64,000 bases of DNA from UBA4421 sp002704225 (GCA_902556425.1 CACDWG010000001.1:186001-250000); one strand, 5' to 3'; positions 9,426-18,639 are shown, counted from the stretch's first letter. The notes: a model not told the origin generated them from the sequence alone. Numbers and translations are program-made.

Positions 9426-10655
9426 TTAGCCGGGGTCATTGTGGTCGAAAGCCGAGAATACGATGTTTTGCTCGATAAGCTGGTCGATCTCCGACTGTCC
9501 ATAGGCAAGTTCACGCAGTATTTCCGCCGAGTGCTCTCCCAGTTCTGGAGTGTGGGCGTATAGGTTGCTCGGAGTCTGCTCAAATTGCGCGGCAGGTCTC
9601 GGTGTGCGAACCCGTCCGGCTGTCGGATGTTGATAGTTCAGCAATGCGCCCATGGCCTTTATCTGCGGGTCGTCGATGACTTCGGCCCGGCTGTTGAGGC
9701 GGGAGTAGGGCACGTCTTCCGACTCAAAGCGCTCGCACAAATCTGCGGTGGTGAATGTGGGATAGGCCGCGTCCATCAAGGCTCGCAGTTCGGTACGGTG
9801 CTTCAAGCGTGCTGCGGCATCCTGAAATCGTGGATCATCCACCAGTTCCGGCATCTCCAAAGACCTGAAGATGCCAAAAAACTCCGCTTCCTGAACGGGC
9901 ATGCTGGCAATCCAGCCGTCCTTGGTCTCGTGCAAGAAGACCGAATGATCGAGTGGCGCCACGGGTTCAATACCGTCATCCAAAAAAGTGAAATTGTTCA
10001 TAGTGTCTGGCCAAAGAAAGGACAGAGCAGCATCCAGCATAGAGATCTCCACTCGCTGGCCTTGGCCGGTGCGTTCGGCGCTGAATAATGCGGCTACAAT
10101 CGCTTCCGCGGCTGTGAGAGAGGTGACCTTGTCGCAGATCAGGCTATTCACCATCTCAGGCTTACCATCCACACGCAGCGCGGTAAATCCTGAAACGGCC
10201 TGAATGACTGCATCGTAAACGCGTCGATTGGCATAAGGCCCAACAGAGCCGACACCATTAATAGAGGCATAAACCAGCTTTGGGTGATTTTCTTTGAATA
10301 CGTCGTAGCCAAGACCGAGGCGATCCATCACTCCCGGGCGGAAATTTTCCAGCACGACGTCGGCGGACTGAATGAGCTTGGTGGCAATGGCTTTGCCTTC
10401 TGGCGTTTGCAAGTTGACGCTCAGGCCTCGCTTGTTGCGATTCATGCTTGTGAACGCGCTCGCCATGCCGCCGCTTTGCGGGTAGCCCTTGCGCATCAGG
10501 TCGCCAGTGAACGCTTCAACTTTGATGACGTCTGCCCCTTGATCGGCCAGCATGGCGCCGGCGATGGGCCCAGAAAAAATGGCTGAAAAATCAGCGACAC
10601 GAACGCCTGTCAGTGGACCTGTCCGCGGTTGGCCCAACGCTACCTCTTGCTCCAT
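9426..10655 (-). CDS. CaiB/BaiF-type CoA transferase (class III)
   Basis: A 409-residue family III CoA transferase that moves CoA between carboxylic acids. N-terminal GVRVADFSAIFSGPIAG and the ADVIKVEAFTGD strand are typical. LENFRPGVMDRLGL lies near 102-115, and the catalytic Asp is D175 in ICDKVTSLTAAEAI. RTGQGQRVEISM follows. The C-terminal part (LGEHSAEILRELAY) is complete. AGGAGAG-like sequence (GGGGAGAG) precedes the ATG. It is divergently arranged with the rhodanese gene across 132 bp, which probably holds both promoters. Substrate is unknown. Confidence 0.92.
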   Translation of the reverse strand: MEQEVALGQPRTGPLTGVRVADFSAIFSGPIAGAMLADQGADVIKVEAFTGDLMRKGYPQSGGMASAFTSMNRNKRGLSVNLQTPEGKAIATKLIQSADVVLENFRPGVMDRLGLGYDVFKENHPKLVYASINGVGSVGPYANRRVYDAVIQAVSGFTALRVDGKPEMVNSLICDKVTSLTAAEAIVAALFSAERTGQGQRVEISMLDAALSFLWPDTMNNFTFLDDGIEPVAPLDHSVFLHETKDGWIASMPVQEAEFFGIFRSLEMPELVDDPRFQDAAARLKHRTELRALMDAAYPTFTTADLCERFESEDVPYSRLNSRAEVIDDPQIKAMGALLNYQHPTAGRVRTPRPAAQFEQTPSNLYAHTPELGEHSAEILRELAYGQSEIDQLIEQNIVFSAFDHNDPG

Positions 10656-10787
10656 TGCTACTCTCCCCAGTGCAGTTTTGCTGAATGCATCAAGAGTAGA
10701 ACATGCGTGGATGATGAAGAAGTGGTTTTCTCAATTGAAAAAAAACGCTTAATGTAGTGTTCACAGATCGCCGGAGGAGAAGCCACA

Positions 10788-11654
10788 GTGTCCTATGTCC
10801 ATCCTGAATATCTAATCAGCGTCGAGGAACTCTCAGCTCAGATAGATGATCCGTCGCTGCGAATTTTTGATACGTCGGTTTTGCTGCATGCGACAGATCA
10901 AGGTTATACCTCGGAGCCCGGGCGGGCCCGCTATCTTGAAGAGCATATTCCCGGAGCGGCATTTATTGATCTGAGTCAAGATTGGTCGGATACAACGTCT
11001 GGCCTAAACAACACGTTGCCTGGTATTGACGCGCTTGCTCAGGCGATTGGTCACGATGGCATTGGTCACGACCATCTGGTGGTGCTGTACTCATCAAGCC
11101 ATCTCATGTGGGCGACGCGGGCATGGTGGTTGTTGCGCTACGCCGGCCACACGAATGTGAAGGTGCTCAACGGCAATTTGGCCGCTTGGATAGACGCCGG
11201 TTTGTCGACTCGCACGGGCGAGGAGCGTTACCCGGCAACCGCCTTTACGCCGTCGCCGCAGTTGGGCTGGTTCGTAAACACCGAAGAAATGGCTCGCGGT
11301 ATGCGTGAAGCCGTTTGTACGATTAACGCACTATCGCCAGCGCTCTATGCGGGTACCGGCGATTTTTACTACGGTCGCAGAGGGCATATTCCGGGTAGTC
11401 GCTCGGTATATTTTGCAGATATTTTGCGCAGCGAGTTTTTCTTGCCGGCGTTGGAGCTAACAGAGGTGTTGGACGCGCAAGGCATGCTCAGCGCGCCGCG
11501 AACGCTCATTTATTGCGGTGGTGGTATCGCTGCCACATTGGATGGCTTCGCTTGCATGTTGCTTGGGCAAGACAATGTCGGGGTTTACGACGGCTCCATG
11601 TCTGAGTGGGCGGCAGATGACACGCTACCGCTAACACTTGGCGATACACCTTAA
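10788..11654 (+). CDS. Tandem-rhodanese sulfurtransferase
   Basis: A 288-residue protein with two rhodanese domains, of the thiosulfate/3-mercaptopyruvate sulfurtransferase type. The N-terminal domain (RYLEEHIPGAAFIDLSQDW, then VLYSSS) lacks the active Cys, as expected for the inactive repeat. The C-terminal domain carries C243 in the loop CGGGIAAT, followed by VGVYDGSMSEWA. The active loop differs from the CGSGVTA form common in mercaptopyruvate enzymes. Start is a GTG with GGAGGAG upstream. It would transfer sulfane sulfur to an acceptor in the cytoplasm. Confidence 0.9.
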   Translation: MSYVHPEYLISVEELSAQIDDPSLRIFDTSVLLHATDQGYTSEPGRARYLEEHIPGAAFIDLSQDWSDTTSGLNNTLPGIDALAQAIGHDGIGHDHLVVLYSSSHLMWATRAWWLLRYAGHTNVKVLNGNLAAWIDAGLSTRTGEERYPATAFTPSPQLGWFVNTEEMARGMREAVCTINALSPALYAGTGDFYYGRRGHIPGSRSVYFADILRSEFFLPALELTEVLDAQGMLSAPRTLIYCGGGIAATLDGFACMLLGQDNVGVYDGSMSEWAADDTLPLTLGDTP

Positions 11655-11689
11655 ACGCTCGAGTTTCCAACGCCTTGAATGACGAAGAA

Positions 11690-12535
11690 ATGAAGCATTC
11701 GATACAACAGTCTGTTGCGCGGATCGGTCTGTTGCTGTGGCGGCGGATGGGCTGGGTCACCCGGCGATTTTTTGCACACGATTGTCTGACCATCGCAGGG
11801 TCTTTAACCTTTACCGCCATGCTCGCCTTGGTGCCTGTGATGACGATCGTGTACCTGGGGTTGGCTTATTTACCCGAGTTTGGGGTGCTGGCTGAGCAGG
11901 TCGAGCGTTTCGTTTTTCAAAATTTCGTGCCGAGCAGTTCCGCAGCGGTGCAGGCCAAACTCAATGAGTTTGCGGATAGAGCTGGCGACCTCACTACCTT
12001 GGGTCTAATCGGCCTAACGGTTACTGCCCTAGGGCTGTTGCTCAGTATCGAGCACCACTTTAATGCGCTCTGGCAGGTGAGCATGCCTCGTCTGAGTCTT
12101 AGGCGGCTTGTGGTTGTACTGGGTCTGTTAACCATCGGTCCCAGCCTTGTGCTGACGGCTTTATGGGTCTCGACCTACCTCCTGTCGCTCCCGCTTTTGG
12201 CGACATTGGATGTGATTGGTGGCGCGCCCATGTTGCTGGGCGAATTGCCGCTGCTTTGTTTGTTTTTGGTGTTCAGCATTTTGTACAAGGTCGTACCAAA
12301 TGCCACGGTTGCAGCGAAGCACGCGTTGTTTGGCGGGTTTCTGTCAGCGGCGGTCTTTAAGTTGGCCTTCGAACTCTTTGCTTGGTTTTCAGGCCACTTG
12401 GTTTACGACGCGATATACGGTGTGCTTGCTGCACTGCCTGTGTTTTTGCTTTGGCTTTACGTTGTCTGGGTCATTGTTTTGATGGGCGCGTTGTTTGTTT
12501 GCTCCTACAGCGCGCCGGATTTTGATCAAAATTGA
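11690..12535 (+). CDS. YihY/BrkB family inner-membrane protein
   Basis: A 281-residue polytopic membrane protein of the YihY/virulence factor BrkB family. RRFFAHDCLTIAGSLTFTAMLALVPVM is the typical amphipathic start and first helix, written here only in outline (key residues A-SLTFTxxLALVP). Five or six further helices follow, with GGFLSAAVFKLAFELFAW near the end. The C-terminus is short, without the long tail of some homologues. The frame extends to a TTG at 11675, but that codon has no ribosome-binding site, so the ATG at 11690 is preferred weakly. It starts 35 bp after the rhodanese stop. Function in the family is unresolved. Confidence 0.88.
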   Translation: MKHSIQQSVARIGLLLWRRMGWVTRRFFAHDCLTIAGSLTFTAMLALVPVMTIVYLGLAYLPEFGVLAEQVERFVFQNFVPSSSAAVQAKLNEFADRAGDLTTLGLIGLTVTALGLLLSIEHHFNALWQVSMPRLSLRRLVVVLGLLTIGPSLVLTALWVSTYLLSLPLLATLDVIGGAPMLLGELPLLCLFLVFSILYKVVPNATVAAKHALFGGFLSAAVFKLAFELFAWFSGHLVYDAIYGVLAALPVFLLWLYVVWVIVLMGALFVCSYSAPDFDQN

Positions 12536-12694
12536 GCGAATATTTCCTGAAATTTCCCACGTTCTAGTGTTTGCTGGCGTGTTACCTATTGGTTAACATC
12601 CGTGAAGTCGATGGGGTGGTAGCGAGACGATCTGCAGATCCACCGTCGGCGCAACAACAATGAAAAATCTTTGTACAAATTTTTGAGAGAAAAA

Positions 12695-13075
12695 ATGATA
12701 TCGAGAGTCATCGCAGCCTTTGTTTTCTCCCTACTAACGATTGGTGCTTCTTCAGGATGGGCTGAAGAGACCTATCAGGGGCAGGTCGCCGGTGTTGGCG
12801 AGGTCGAGGTAGAACTGGTCGAGCGAGGCACACCCGTGTTTCCCCGCCGAGCAAAGTCCTATGGCGTCAGCGGCTCCGTCTTGGTGCGGTTCTCGGTTGA
12901 TGTGGAAGGTAATGCCATAAGCGCCGTCATTGTGGAATCAAAGCCCAGGCGTATGTTTGATCGTTCGGCGATGCGGTACATGGAAACGCTGAGATTCAAA
13001 CCCTTTGAGGTGGACGGTGAGGTAACGCAGGTCGACGACATTCTGATGACTGTAGCGTATCGATTGGGAGGCTGA
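12695..13075 (+). CDS. Secreted TonB C-terminal-domain protein
   Basis: A 126-residue protein: a cleavable-type signal peptide (MISRVIAAFVFSLLTIGASSGWAEE) followed directly by a TonB-C domain (PVFPRRAKSYGVSGSVLVRF, then MRYMETLRFKPFEVDG). Classical TonB has an uncleaved N-terminal anchor and a long Pro-rich spacer; both are missing, so this is probably a periplasmic or loosely anchored stand-alone domain. The ATG at 12695 has GAGAG upstream; an upstream TTG in frame (12671) would add only eight residues. It lies 56 bp before the siaA-like gene in the same direction, but no functional link is evident. Confidence 0.82.
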   Translation: MISRVIAAFVFSLLTIGASSGWAEETYQGQVAGVGEVEVELVERGTPVFPRRAKSYGVSGSVLVRFSVDVEGNAISAVIVESKPRRMFDRSAMRYMETLRFKPFEVDGEVTQVDDILMTVAYRLGG

Positions 13076-13131
13076 CGTTAGGCCTTTTCATTCACGGCGC
13101 AAAAGCTAACAAACCAAGAAAAAAAATCATA

Positions 13132-15405
13132 ATGTCCATACGCAACAAACTCCTCGCCCTTTTGATTACGGGCTTTTCCGTTCTCCTAACCATCTTTTAT
13201 GTGTCCAATCAGACGTTAAACAGCGCGTCACAAAAGTTCACCTCCGACTCTCTCGCACAGACCTACAGTGCCGCTTGGTTGTCGGCTTCGGATGCCCAGT
13301 TCGAGCGATCCGTGGAACAGTTTGACCCTGAGTTAGGTGCGCCGGAAATCACGCGTCTTTGGGACCCGTTTGAAAACGCGTTCGACGATTCCGGAGAGGG
13401 AAACCCGCTGGTTGCAGCGCTGGAATCCGATCGCCCTGACTTGGCGCGTGGCTACTTTGATACGCTGTTTGCTGACGCTGTTGATCTCGAAGAAATCAGC
13501 TTCGTGATGGCTTACACGATCACAGGACGGCAGGTTTATTGTTTGTCCGGCCTTTTCTTGCACGGGGCGGATCCTTGTGGAAAATCCGCCCGTCCGGACT
13601 TTTTTCTCAATTTTGACAGCTTCATCCGCGACGCCATTCAGCGTCCGACGCGCAATATCGTTCGCATCACGGATATTACTGGTGACAAGCCTCTGTCGAT
13701 AAACGACTCGCTCTCTTTCGGCGTGTTGAACGCCGACGAAGAAGCCGTTGCCCTAGTCGTCGTGGGTAAGAATTTGGTGGATAACCTTGAGCTGTTTAGC
13801 GAAGACTTTGAGGTACGGTTGGCCGTGCGTTCAAACGGTAAGAGCATCAGCTTGGATGACTATTACGACGATGGCGGGTCAGAATCCACGGAGTATGGTG
13901 TTTCCAACCTACGTAAGTTGGTCGCACAAGGTTCACAAATGGCTGAAGAATCTGCGGATGCGACGTTCAGTGAAGTGATCACCGAGTTGGGTGTGTCCAT
14001 CACGTCCATACCGCTGAGCTATCAAGCGACGGCTGAAGAAATCAGTTTGCTCATTTTTAAGGATCAGAGCGAGAGTATCGGTCAGCAGCAGCAGACGACG
14101 TTTAATACCAACGCTAGCGTTGTTGCGACCGTGGTTTTGGTGGTTGGCGTTATTCTCGGTCTGATTTGGGGCGCGTTTGGCCAGATCAAAGTGGCGATTG
14201 ATGTGCTTCGGGGCATGGCGCAAGGCGACTTGAACCTAGAGATGCCTGAACGCAGTCGGATATTGGCGTCGGATAAGGACGAAGTGGGCCGTTTGTCTGG
14301 CGCTATCGATCAATATCGTGAACAACTTCTCGAGGCTGAAGATCAGCGTGTGGACCGTTCGCGTCGACGAATAGAGCGTGACAACCTGATGTTCGAAAAA
14401 ATGGAGATTTTGGCGTCAGAACTGGAGGGTGGCGCTAAAGACCTCATGCTCGAAGACATCGAGCATATGCGCTCCGAAGTTGAGTCGGGAGATGATGCCG
14501 CGAAAGAGCGTGCGTCTATTGAACTGATGGGCGTGGCGTTTTCCCGCATGTCAGATGAAGTTTCTTCTTTGATTAACGCGCGGACCGAAGAGTTAGTTCG
14601 CACGAGAGATGAAATAGACAGTTCGATTCGCTACGCGGCGCGTCTGCAAAACGCCCTGTTGCCGAAGCAGTATCCGGGAGACATTTCGTTCAAGGTGCAT
14701 TGGCGACCGCGAGATCTGGTGGGCGGGGATATCTACTTCGTCCATAGCCTGCCTGATCGTGTCTACATCGCGGTAGTGGACTGTACAGGGCACGGTGTAC
14801 CAGGAGCCTTCTTGTCGATCATCGCGCGTTCGGTACTAGAGCGAGCGATTGATGAGCGTGAAATTCAAAACGCTGGCGACTACTTGACCAAGGCCCATGG
14901 CTTGGTAATGGAGACTCTGAGTCAGCAAGACAACGCAAACGAGAAAATCGACGAGGGCTTTGATGGCGGCGTATGCATCTACCATCGCAAAGAGCGGCGG
15001 CTAGAGTTCGCCGGAGCCAAGTCGTCACTGTTTTGGGTCAACGACAAGGGCGCCGAGGAGATCAAAGGCGACCGCAAATCGGTTGGTTCGTCTCGCTCTG
15101 GAGGGGCGTTTCAATTCAATACCCACGCGGTCGAAAATCCAAGCGGCGCCTTCGTGATGCTGACAGACGGTATTACGGATGTAATGAGTGCTGAAGACCG
15201 ACCGATCGCATTCGGTCGTCGGCGGGTACTCAGGACGCTTCAGAATTCTCCTCAAACCACACCCGAAGGTTTAGTGAGCAATATCATGACAAGTGTCGAC
15301 CTCTATCGAGGTGGTGCGCCGTATCGAGACGACCTGACGTTGTTGGCGTTTTCGATTAATAGGGATGGAGACGAAGTCATCATTCCAGATGCAGAAGAGG
15401 TATAG
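13132..15405 (+). CDS. siaA: SiaA-like membrane PP2C (SpoIIE) phosphatase
   Basis: A 757-residue membrane sensor phosphatase. TM1 is at about 7-25, an extracytoplasmic sensor region spans about 30-325, and TM2 is at about 330-352 (VVATVVLVVGVILGLIWGAF). HAMP follows (about 355-410), then a coiled coil, and a SpoIIE/PP2C domain from about 515. Metal-site motifs are GGD near 530 and DCTGHGVPGAF near 550, with LTDGITD further on. In Pseudomonas, SiaA dephosphorylates SiaC; the gene immediately after this one encodes SiaC, two bases past the stop. The ATG has no strong ribosome-binding site, only an A-rich leader. A cytoplasmic Glu-rich segment separates HAMP from the phosphatase. Confidence 0.9.
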   Translation: MSIRNKLLALLITGFSVLLTIFYVSNQTLNSASQKFTSDSLAQTYSAAWLSASDAQFERSVEQFDPELGAPEITRLWDPFENAFDDSGEGNPLVAALESDRPDLARGYFDTLFADAVDLEEISFVMAYTITGRQVYCLSGLFLHGADPCGKSARPDFFLNFDSFIRDAIQRPTRNIVRITDITGDKPLSINDSLSFGVLNADEEAVALVVVGKNLVDNLELFSEDFEVRLAVRSNGKSISLDDYYDDGGSESTEYGVSNLRKLVAQGSQMAEESADATFSEVITELGVSITSIPLSYQATAEEISLLIFKDQSESIGQQQQTTFNTNASVVATVVLVVGVILGLIWGAFGQIKVAIDVLRGMAQGDLNLEMPERSRILASDKDEVGRLSGAIDQYREQLLEAEDQRVDRSRRRIERDNLMFEKMEILASELEGGAKDLMLEDIEHMRSEVESGDDAAKERASIELMGVAFSRMSDEVSSLINARTEELVRTRDEIDSSIRYAARLQNALLPKQYPGDISFKVHWRPRDLVGGDIYFVHSLPDRVYIAVVDCTGHGVPGAFLSIIARSVLERAIDEREIQNAGDYLTKAHGLVMETLSQQDNANEKIDEGFDGGVCIYHRKERRLEFAGAKSSLFWVNDKGAEEIKGDRKSVGSSRSGGAFQFNTHAVENPSGAFVMLTDGITDVMSAEDRPIAFGRRRVLRTLQNSPQTTPEGLVSNIMTSVDLYRGGAPYRDDLTLLAFSINRDGDEVIIPDAEEV

Positions 15406-15407
15406 AG

Positions 15408-15794
15408 ATGGAACAAGCAGCAACCCAACGAACACCGCTTATTGAAATCAATGAAGCAACGTGCCGCATGGTGGGTGAGTGTTACCCGGAGAACATTCAG
15501 GAGTTTTCGGCTCCAGTGATGTCCACGCTACGTTCGGTGGTGCCCGAAGCAGGCTCTTTCACGGTCGACTTGGAACTCTTTTACTTTAACAGCTCATCGG
15601 CCAAGTTCTTCTTTGATTTCTTCGAGTTCTTTGAAGAGAAGGCGGCGGCGGGTTTGGCGGTCAAAGTAAATTGGAACTACCGGGCTGATGACGACACGAT
15701 GCTGGAAGCCGGCGAGGACTTTGGGGAAGACCTGGAATCCTGTGTGTTCGAGTTAGTCGAGGTTCAGGCACCCACTGCGGAGAATGCCGAATAG
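15408..15794 (+). CDS. siaC: SiaC-like (DUF1987) partner-switch protein
   Basis: A 128-residue DUF1987 protein. The family core is visible: TPLIEINEATCRMVGECYPEN, then DLELFYFNSSSAKFFFDFFE and the acidic tail with NWNYRADDDTMLEAGEDF (shown in parts). The phosphorylation site of P. aeruginosa SiaC is a Thr in the FNTSS-type loop; here the loop is N61-S62-S63-S64, so the acceptor would be a Ser. SiaC unphosphorylated binds and activates an output enzyme. The gene follows siaA by 2 bp, so the two are surely co-transcribed. The order here is A-C-B, unlike the A-B-C-D order of Pseudomonas. Confidence 0.9.
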   Translation: MEQAATQRTPLIEINEATCRMVGECYPENIQEFSAPVMSTLRSVVPEAGSFTVDLELFYFNSSSAKFFFDFFEFFEEKAAAGLAVKVNWNYRADDDTMLEAGEDFGEDLESCVFELVEVQAPTAENAE

Positions 15795-15843
15795 CGCGCA
15801 TTGACCTGACGACAAGGCCTCGGAATCCAGCGGAGACTATCCC

Positions 15844-16377
15844 ATGATTAATGACGAAACTCTTGAACTTCACAAATTTATGCAGGCTCGACGCACGCTC
15901 TTTTGCTATTCGGGTCCGCTGTCAGAAGACTTGCTGACACAGATATCTAACCCAGTCAGACAACAGTTGAGCGAATCAGATTCTGACGAAGGCGTGGCCA
16001 AGCGCGTCTTTGGTGTCTTTGTGGAGCAAGCCCAGAATATCATTCGCTATGCCAATCTGCGCGCAGATACGGGAGACGGTGTAGGTACTATCGCCATCAG
16101 CATTACTGAGAACGATGGCTTTTTGATCGAAGCGGTCAACGCCATCGATTCGGATAAACGTACTGCTCTTGAGAGCACGTTGCTCGAATTGAGCATGAAG
16201 GATGCCAAAGAGCTGAGAAAGATGTACAAGGACCGACTGCGCAGCGGCCCGCCAGAAGGATCAAAGGGTGCGGGTTTGGGCTTCATCGAAATGGCTCGCA
16301 GGGTGCAGCGTTTTGAATTTGAGATCGCCGATACCGAGAACGGCCCCGTTTTCGTATACCGGGGCTACGTCTCCTAA
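15844..16377 (+). CDS. siaB: SiaB-like kinase (SiaB/DUF6272 family)
   Basis: A 177-residue protein of the SiaB type with a GHKL-like ATP site. The N box is EQAQNIIRYAN (E61, N65) and the glycine box is KGAGLGFIEMARR (about 141-153). The N-terminus (LHKFMQARRTLFCYSGPLS) matches the family start. SiaB phosphorylates SiaC and so opposes SiaA. A GGAG motif lies ahead of the ATG, 49 bp after siaC. It is the last gene of the operon; the nucleotide cyclase faces it. Confidence 0.88.
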   Translation: MINDETLELHKFMQARRTLFCYSGPLSEDLLTQISNPVRQQLSESDSDEGVAKRVFGVFVEQAQNIIRYANLRADTGDGVGTIAISITENDGFLIEAVNAIDSDKRTALESTLLELSMKDAKELRKMYKDRLRSGPPEGSKGAGLGFIEMARRVQRFEFEIADTENGPVFVYRGYVS

Positions 16378-16438
16378 CAGCCCTTTCGTCCAGCGGCACA
16401 GACAGTGTTGCCGGACAGTCAACCAATTGGCCTGACCC

Positions 16439-17494
16439 CTACAACAAGGACTCTTGAGCCGAACCCTCCTTCAAGTGCGTCTGCACTTTCTCCATGGCTT
16501 TCTCCAAGGACGCCTTAGCGGTCTCAAGCTCGTCTGTGCTGAGGTGACTGATGTCTGTGTTCACGACAGAGGTGCCAATTTCCAGCGTCAGTCGAGACAA
16601 GCCAGTTTCGTCATCGGTAATCGGTCGAAAAGTCCTGACGGGGCCGATTCCCTTCAGGTGGATGGTATCGAGTTCCTGGCATGGAATGCGGTCGCTGACC
16701 AAGGAGTAGGTGTCAAAGGACATCAAAATGTCACCATTGTCAGCGGCGGTTTCTAATCGTGACGCCGTGTTAACGCCCGAACCCACTGCGGTGTATTCCA
16801 GACGCAGATCGCTGCCAAAGTTCCCAACGGTGCAAAAGCCTGTTGCGATACCAATACGCATTTCCAATGGTTCCTGCAGGCCGTAGTGATGCCAGTTGTC
16901 CTGCATGCCCTTCAGCGTTCGCTGCATTTCCAAAGCCATGTTGACGCAGTTGATGGCGTCTTCTTTAACGCCCTTGGATTCAGGATCGCCAAAAAACAGC
17001 ATGATGGCGTCGCCAATGTACTTGTCCACGGTAGCCCCATAGCTTAGGGCGATTTCTGTCATCGTGCCCAGATACAGGTTGAGCATTTCGGCAACATCCT
17101 CGGATTCCAGGTTTTCCGCGATGTTGGTAAAGCCGCACAGATCCGCGAAAAACACGGTGAGCTTTTTCCGGGAACTTGTTCGGGCCACGGCTTTCGAGCC
17201 TGTGAATATCGATTGATAGAGCTGGGGTGACAGGTATTTGGACAGCTGGGTTGAGAGCCCCTCCAGTTGACGGTTGGTTTCTTGAGCCTCCTGCGATAGC
17301 TCCGTTAGGCGTTTTTCGCTCTTGTCACTGAGTTTGATAATGCGGCGCGTGGTTTTTAGGAGCTTTTGATACTCCTTTGTTAGTTTTTGGTGGTCATCCG
17401 TAGATGCCTCACCAGAATCAACAAGCGCCAGTGATGTCTCCAATACCGACGTTTCGTGATCGAATATGTCTCCAGAATTTTCCCCAGAAACCAT
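16439..17494 (-). CDS. Class III adenylate/guanylate cyclase with N-terminal coiled coil
   Basis: A 351-residue cytoplasmic cyclase. An N-terminal helical/coiled-coil region (about 15-90) is followed by the common linker LSKYLSPQLY and a catalytic domain from about 110. The metal Asps are D118 (FFADLCGFT) and D162 (YIGDAIM). K158 is in the base-recognition position, and the transition-state residues N242 and R246 are in VNTASRLE. All catalytic residues are present; ATP or GTP preference is not certain, but K158 with T235 is compatible with ATP. GAGGGG precedes the ATG. It ends 61 bp from the siaB stop in a convergent layout, so it is a plausible output enzyme of the Sia module. Confidence 0.9.
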   Translation of the reverse strand: MVSGENSGDIFDHETSVLETSLALVDSGEASTDDHQKLTKEYQKLLKTTRRIIKLSDKSEKRLTELSQEAQETNRQLEGLSTQLSKYLSPQLYQSIFTGSKAVARTSSRKKLTVFFADLCGFTNIAENLESEDVAEMLNLYLGTMTEIALSYGATVDKYIGDAIMLFFGDPESKGVKEDAINCVNMALEMQRTLKGMQDNWHHYGLQEPLEMRIGIATGFCTVGNFGSDLRLEYTAVGSGVNTASRLETAADNGDILMSFDTYSLVSDRIPCQELDTIHLKGIGPVRTFRPITDDETGLSRLTLEIGTSVVNTDISHLSTDELETAKASLEKAMEKVQTHLKEGSAQESLL

Positions 17495-17643
17495 GCCTAA
17501 CCCCTCTTATTATTTGATATGAAGGTACCAGAAGGGAGACATAAAATGTATGTTGTCCAAGGGTTGATCAGCGCGTTTTAGTCACTTTTTAGTGTTCTCT
17601 GGACATGCTGGGTTGGTGATCGCGCTTCTTTTTAGGGGTTTTT

Positions 17644-18585
17644 ATGAAAGCAGTCGGATTAATGGTCCATGGCGGGCCAGAGGTACTCGAGGTTGTGGAC
17701 TTGGAGGAGGTTACCGCCGGTCCCGGTCAGATTCGTATTCGTAACTTTGCTGCGGCGGTGAACCCCACGGACATTGTTGCCAGGGACGGTACGCGAGCAA
17801 AGCTGCAGAGTCAGTTTCCGCCGCCCTATGTGCCCGGTATGGACGCTGCGGGTATTGTCGACCAGGTTGGCGAGGGGGTCGCGACGGGGATCAAGGTTGG
17901 CGACCGCGTCATGGCTATGGTCGTCCCCAAGGCAAGTCACGGTGCCTATCGAGAGCAGTTGGTTCTGAACCAACATGCGGTGGTGCCCGCGCCAGCCGAC
18001 ACCACGCATGTGCAAGCCTCCACGTTGCCGATGAATGCCTTAACGGCCCGGCTTTCTTTGGATTTATTGGCACTTTCTCCCGGTCAGGTGTTGGCCGTCA
18101 CGGGCGGTCCTGGTGCTTATGGCGGCTACGTGATTGAGCTGGCAAAAGCATCGGGTCTGACCGTCATCGCCGATGCAGTGGCTAGCGATCGGGCGCTGTT
18201 GGAAAGTCTGGGTGCCGATGTGGTCATTGCCAGAGGCGAGGGCTTTGCCGAACGCATCCGACAACACTTCCCCGATGGGGTCGATGGTTTGGCGGATGGT
18301 GCGCTGTTGAACAGCAAAGCGATACCTGCGGTGAAAGATGGTGGTGCTTTTACCGCGATTCGTGGCTTTAGAGGCGAGCCCCAGCGGGACATTCGATTTA
18401 CCGAAACCTGGGTGACCCAATACAACGAACGCTACGACTTGTTGGATACGCTGCGTCAGCAGGTGGAACAAGGTCAGTTAACCCTTCGGGTGGCGGATAC
18501 GGTGCCTCCAGAGCGAGCTAGCGAAGCGCATCGGCGTCTGGCTGCGGGGGGTACACGAGGTCGGATGGTGATCGATTTTGCTTGA
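17644..18585 (+). CDS. Quinone oxidoreductase-like MDR enzyme
   Basis: A 313-residue medium-chain dehydrogenase/reductase of the zinc-less quinone oxidoreductase type. The N-terminal GroES-like part has FAAAVNPTDIVARDG and PGMDAAGIVDQVGEGV, with no zinc ligands. The Rossmann part has VTGGPGAYGGYVIELAKASG (about 158-177). A fold typical of NADPH binding is expected. It precedes an LLM flavin enzyme and a PhyH dioxygenase in the same direction (54 and 3 bp gaps), suggesting one catabolic operon of unknown substrate. Confidence 0.88.
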   Translation: MKAVGLMVHGGPEVLEVVDLEEVTAGPGQIRIRNFAAAVNPTDIVARDGTRAKLQSQFPPPYVPGMDAAGIVDQVGEGVATGIKVGDRVMAMVVPKASHGAYREQLVLNQHAVVPAPADTTHVQASTLPMNALTARLSLDLLALSPGQVLAVTGGPGAYGGYVIELAKASGLTVIADAVASDRALLESLGADVVIARGEGFAERIRQHFPDGVDGLADGALLNSKAIPAVKDGGAFTAIRGFRGEPQRDIRFTETWVTQYNERYDLLDTLRQQVEQGQLTLRVADTVPPERASEAHRRLAAGGTRGRMVIDFA

Positions 18586-18639
18586 GTCGCATTGAGGCAA
18601 TACGCGGTCAGTTAATCAGTCAGGTTATAGGGAGAGAAG

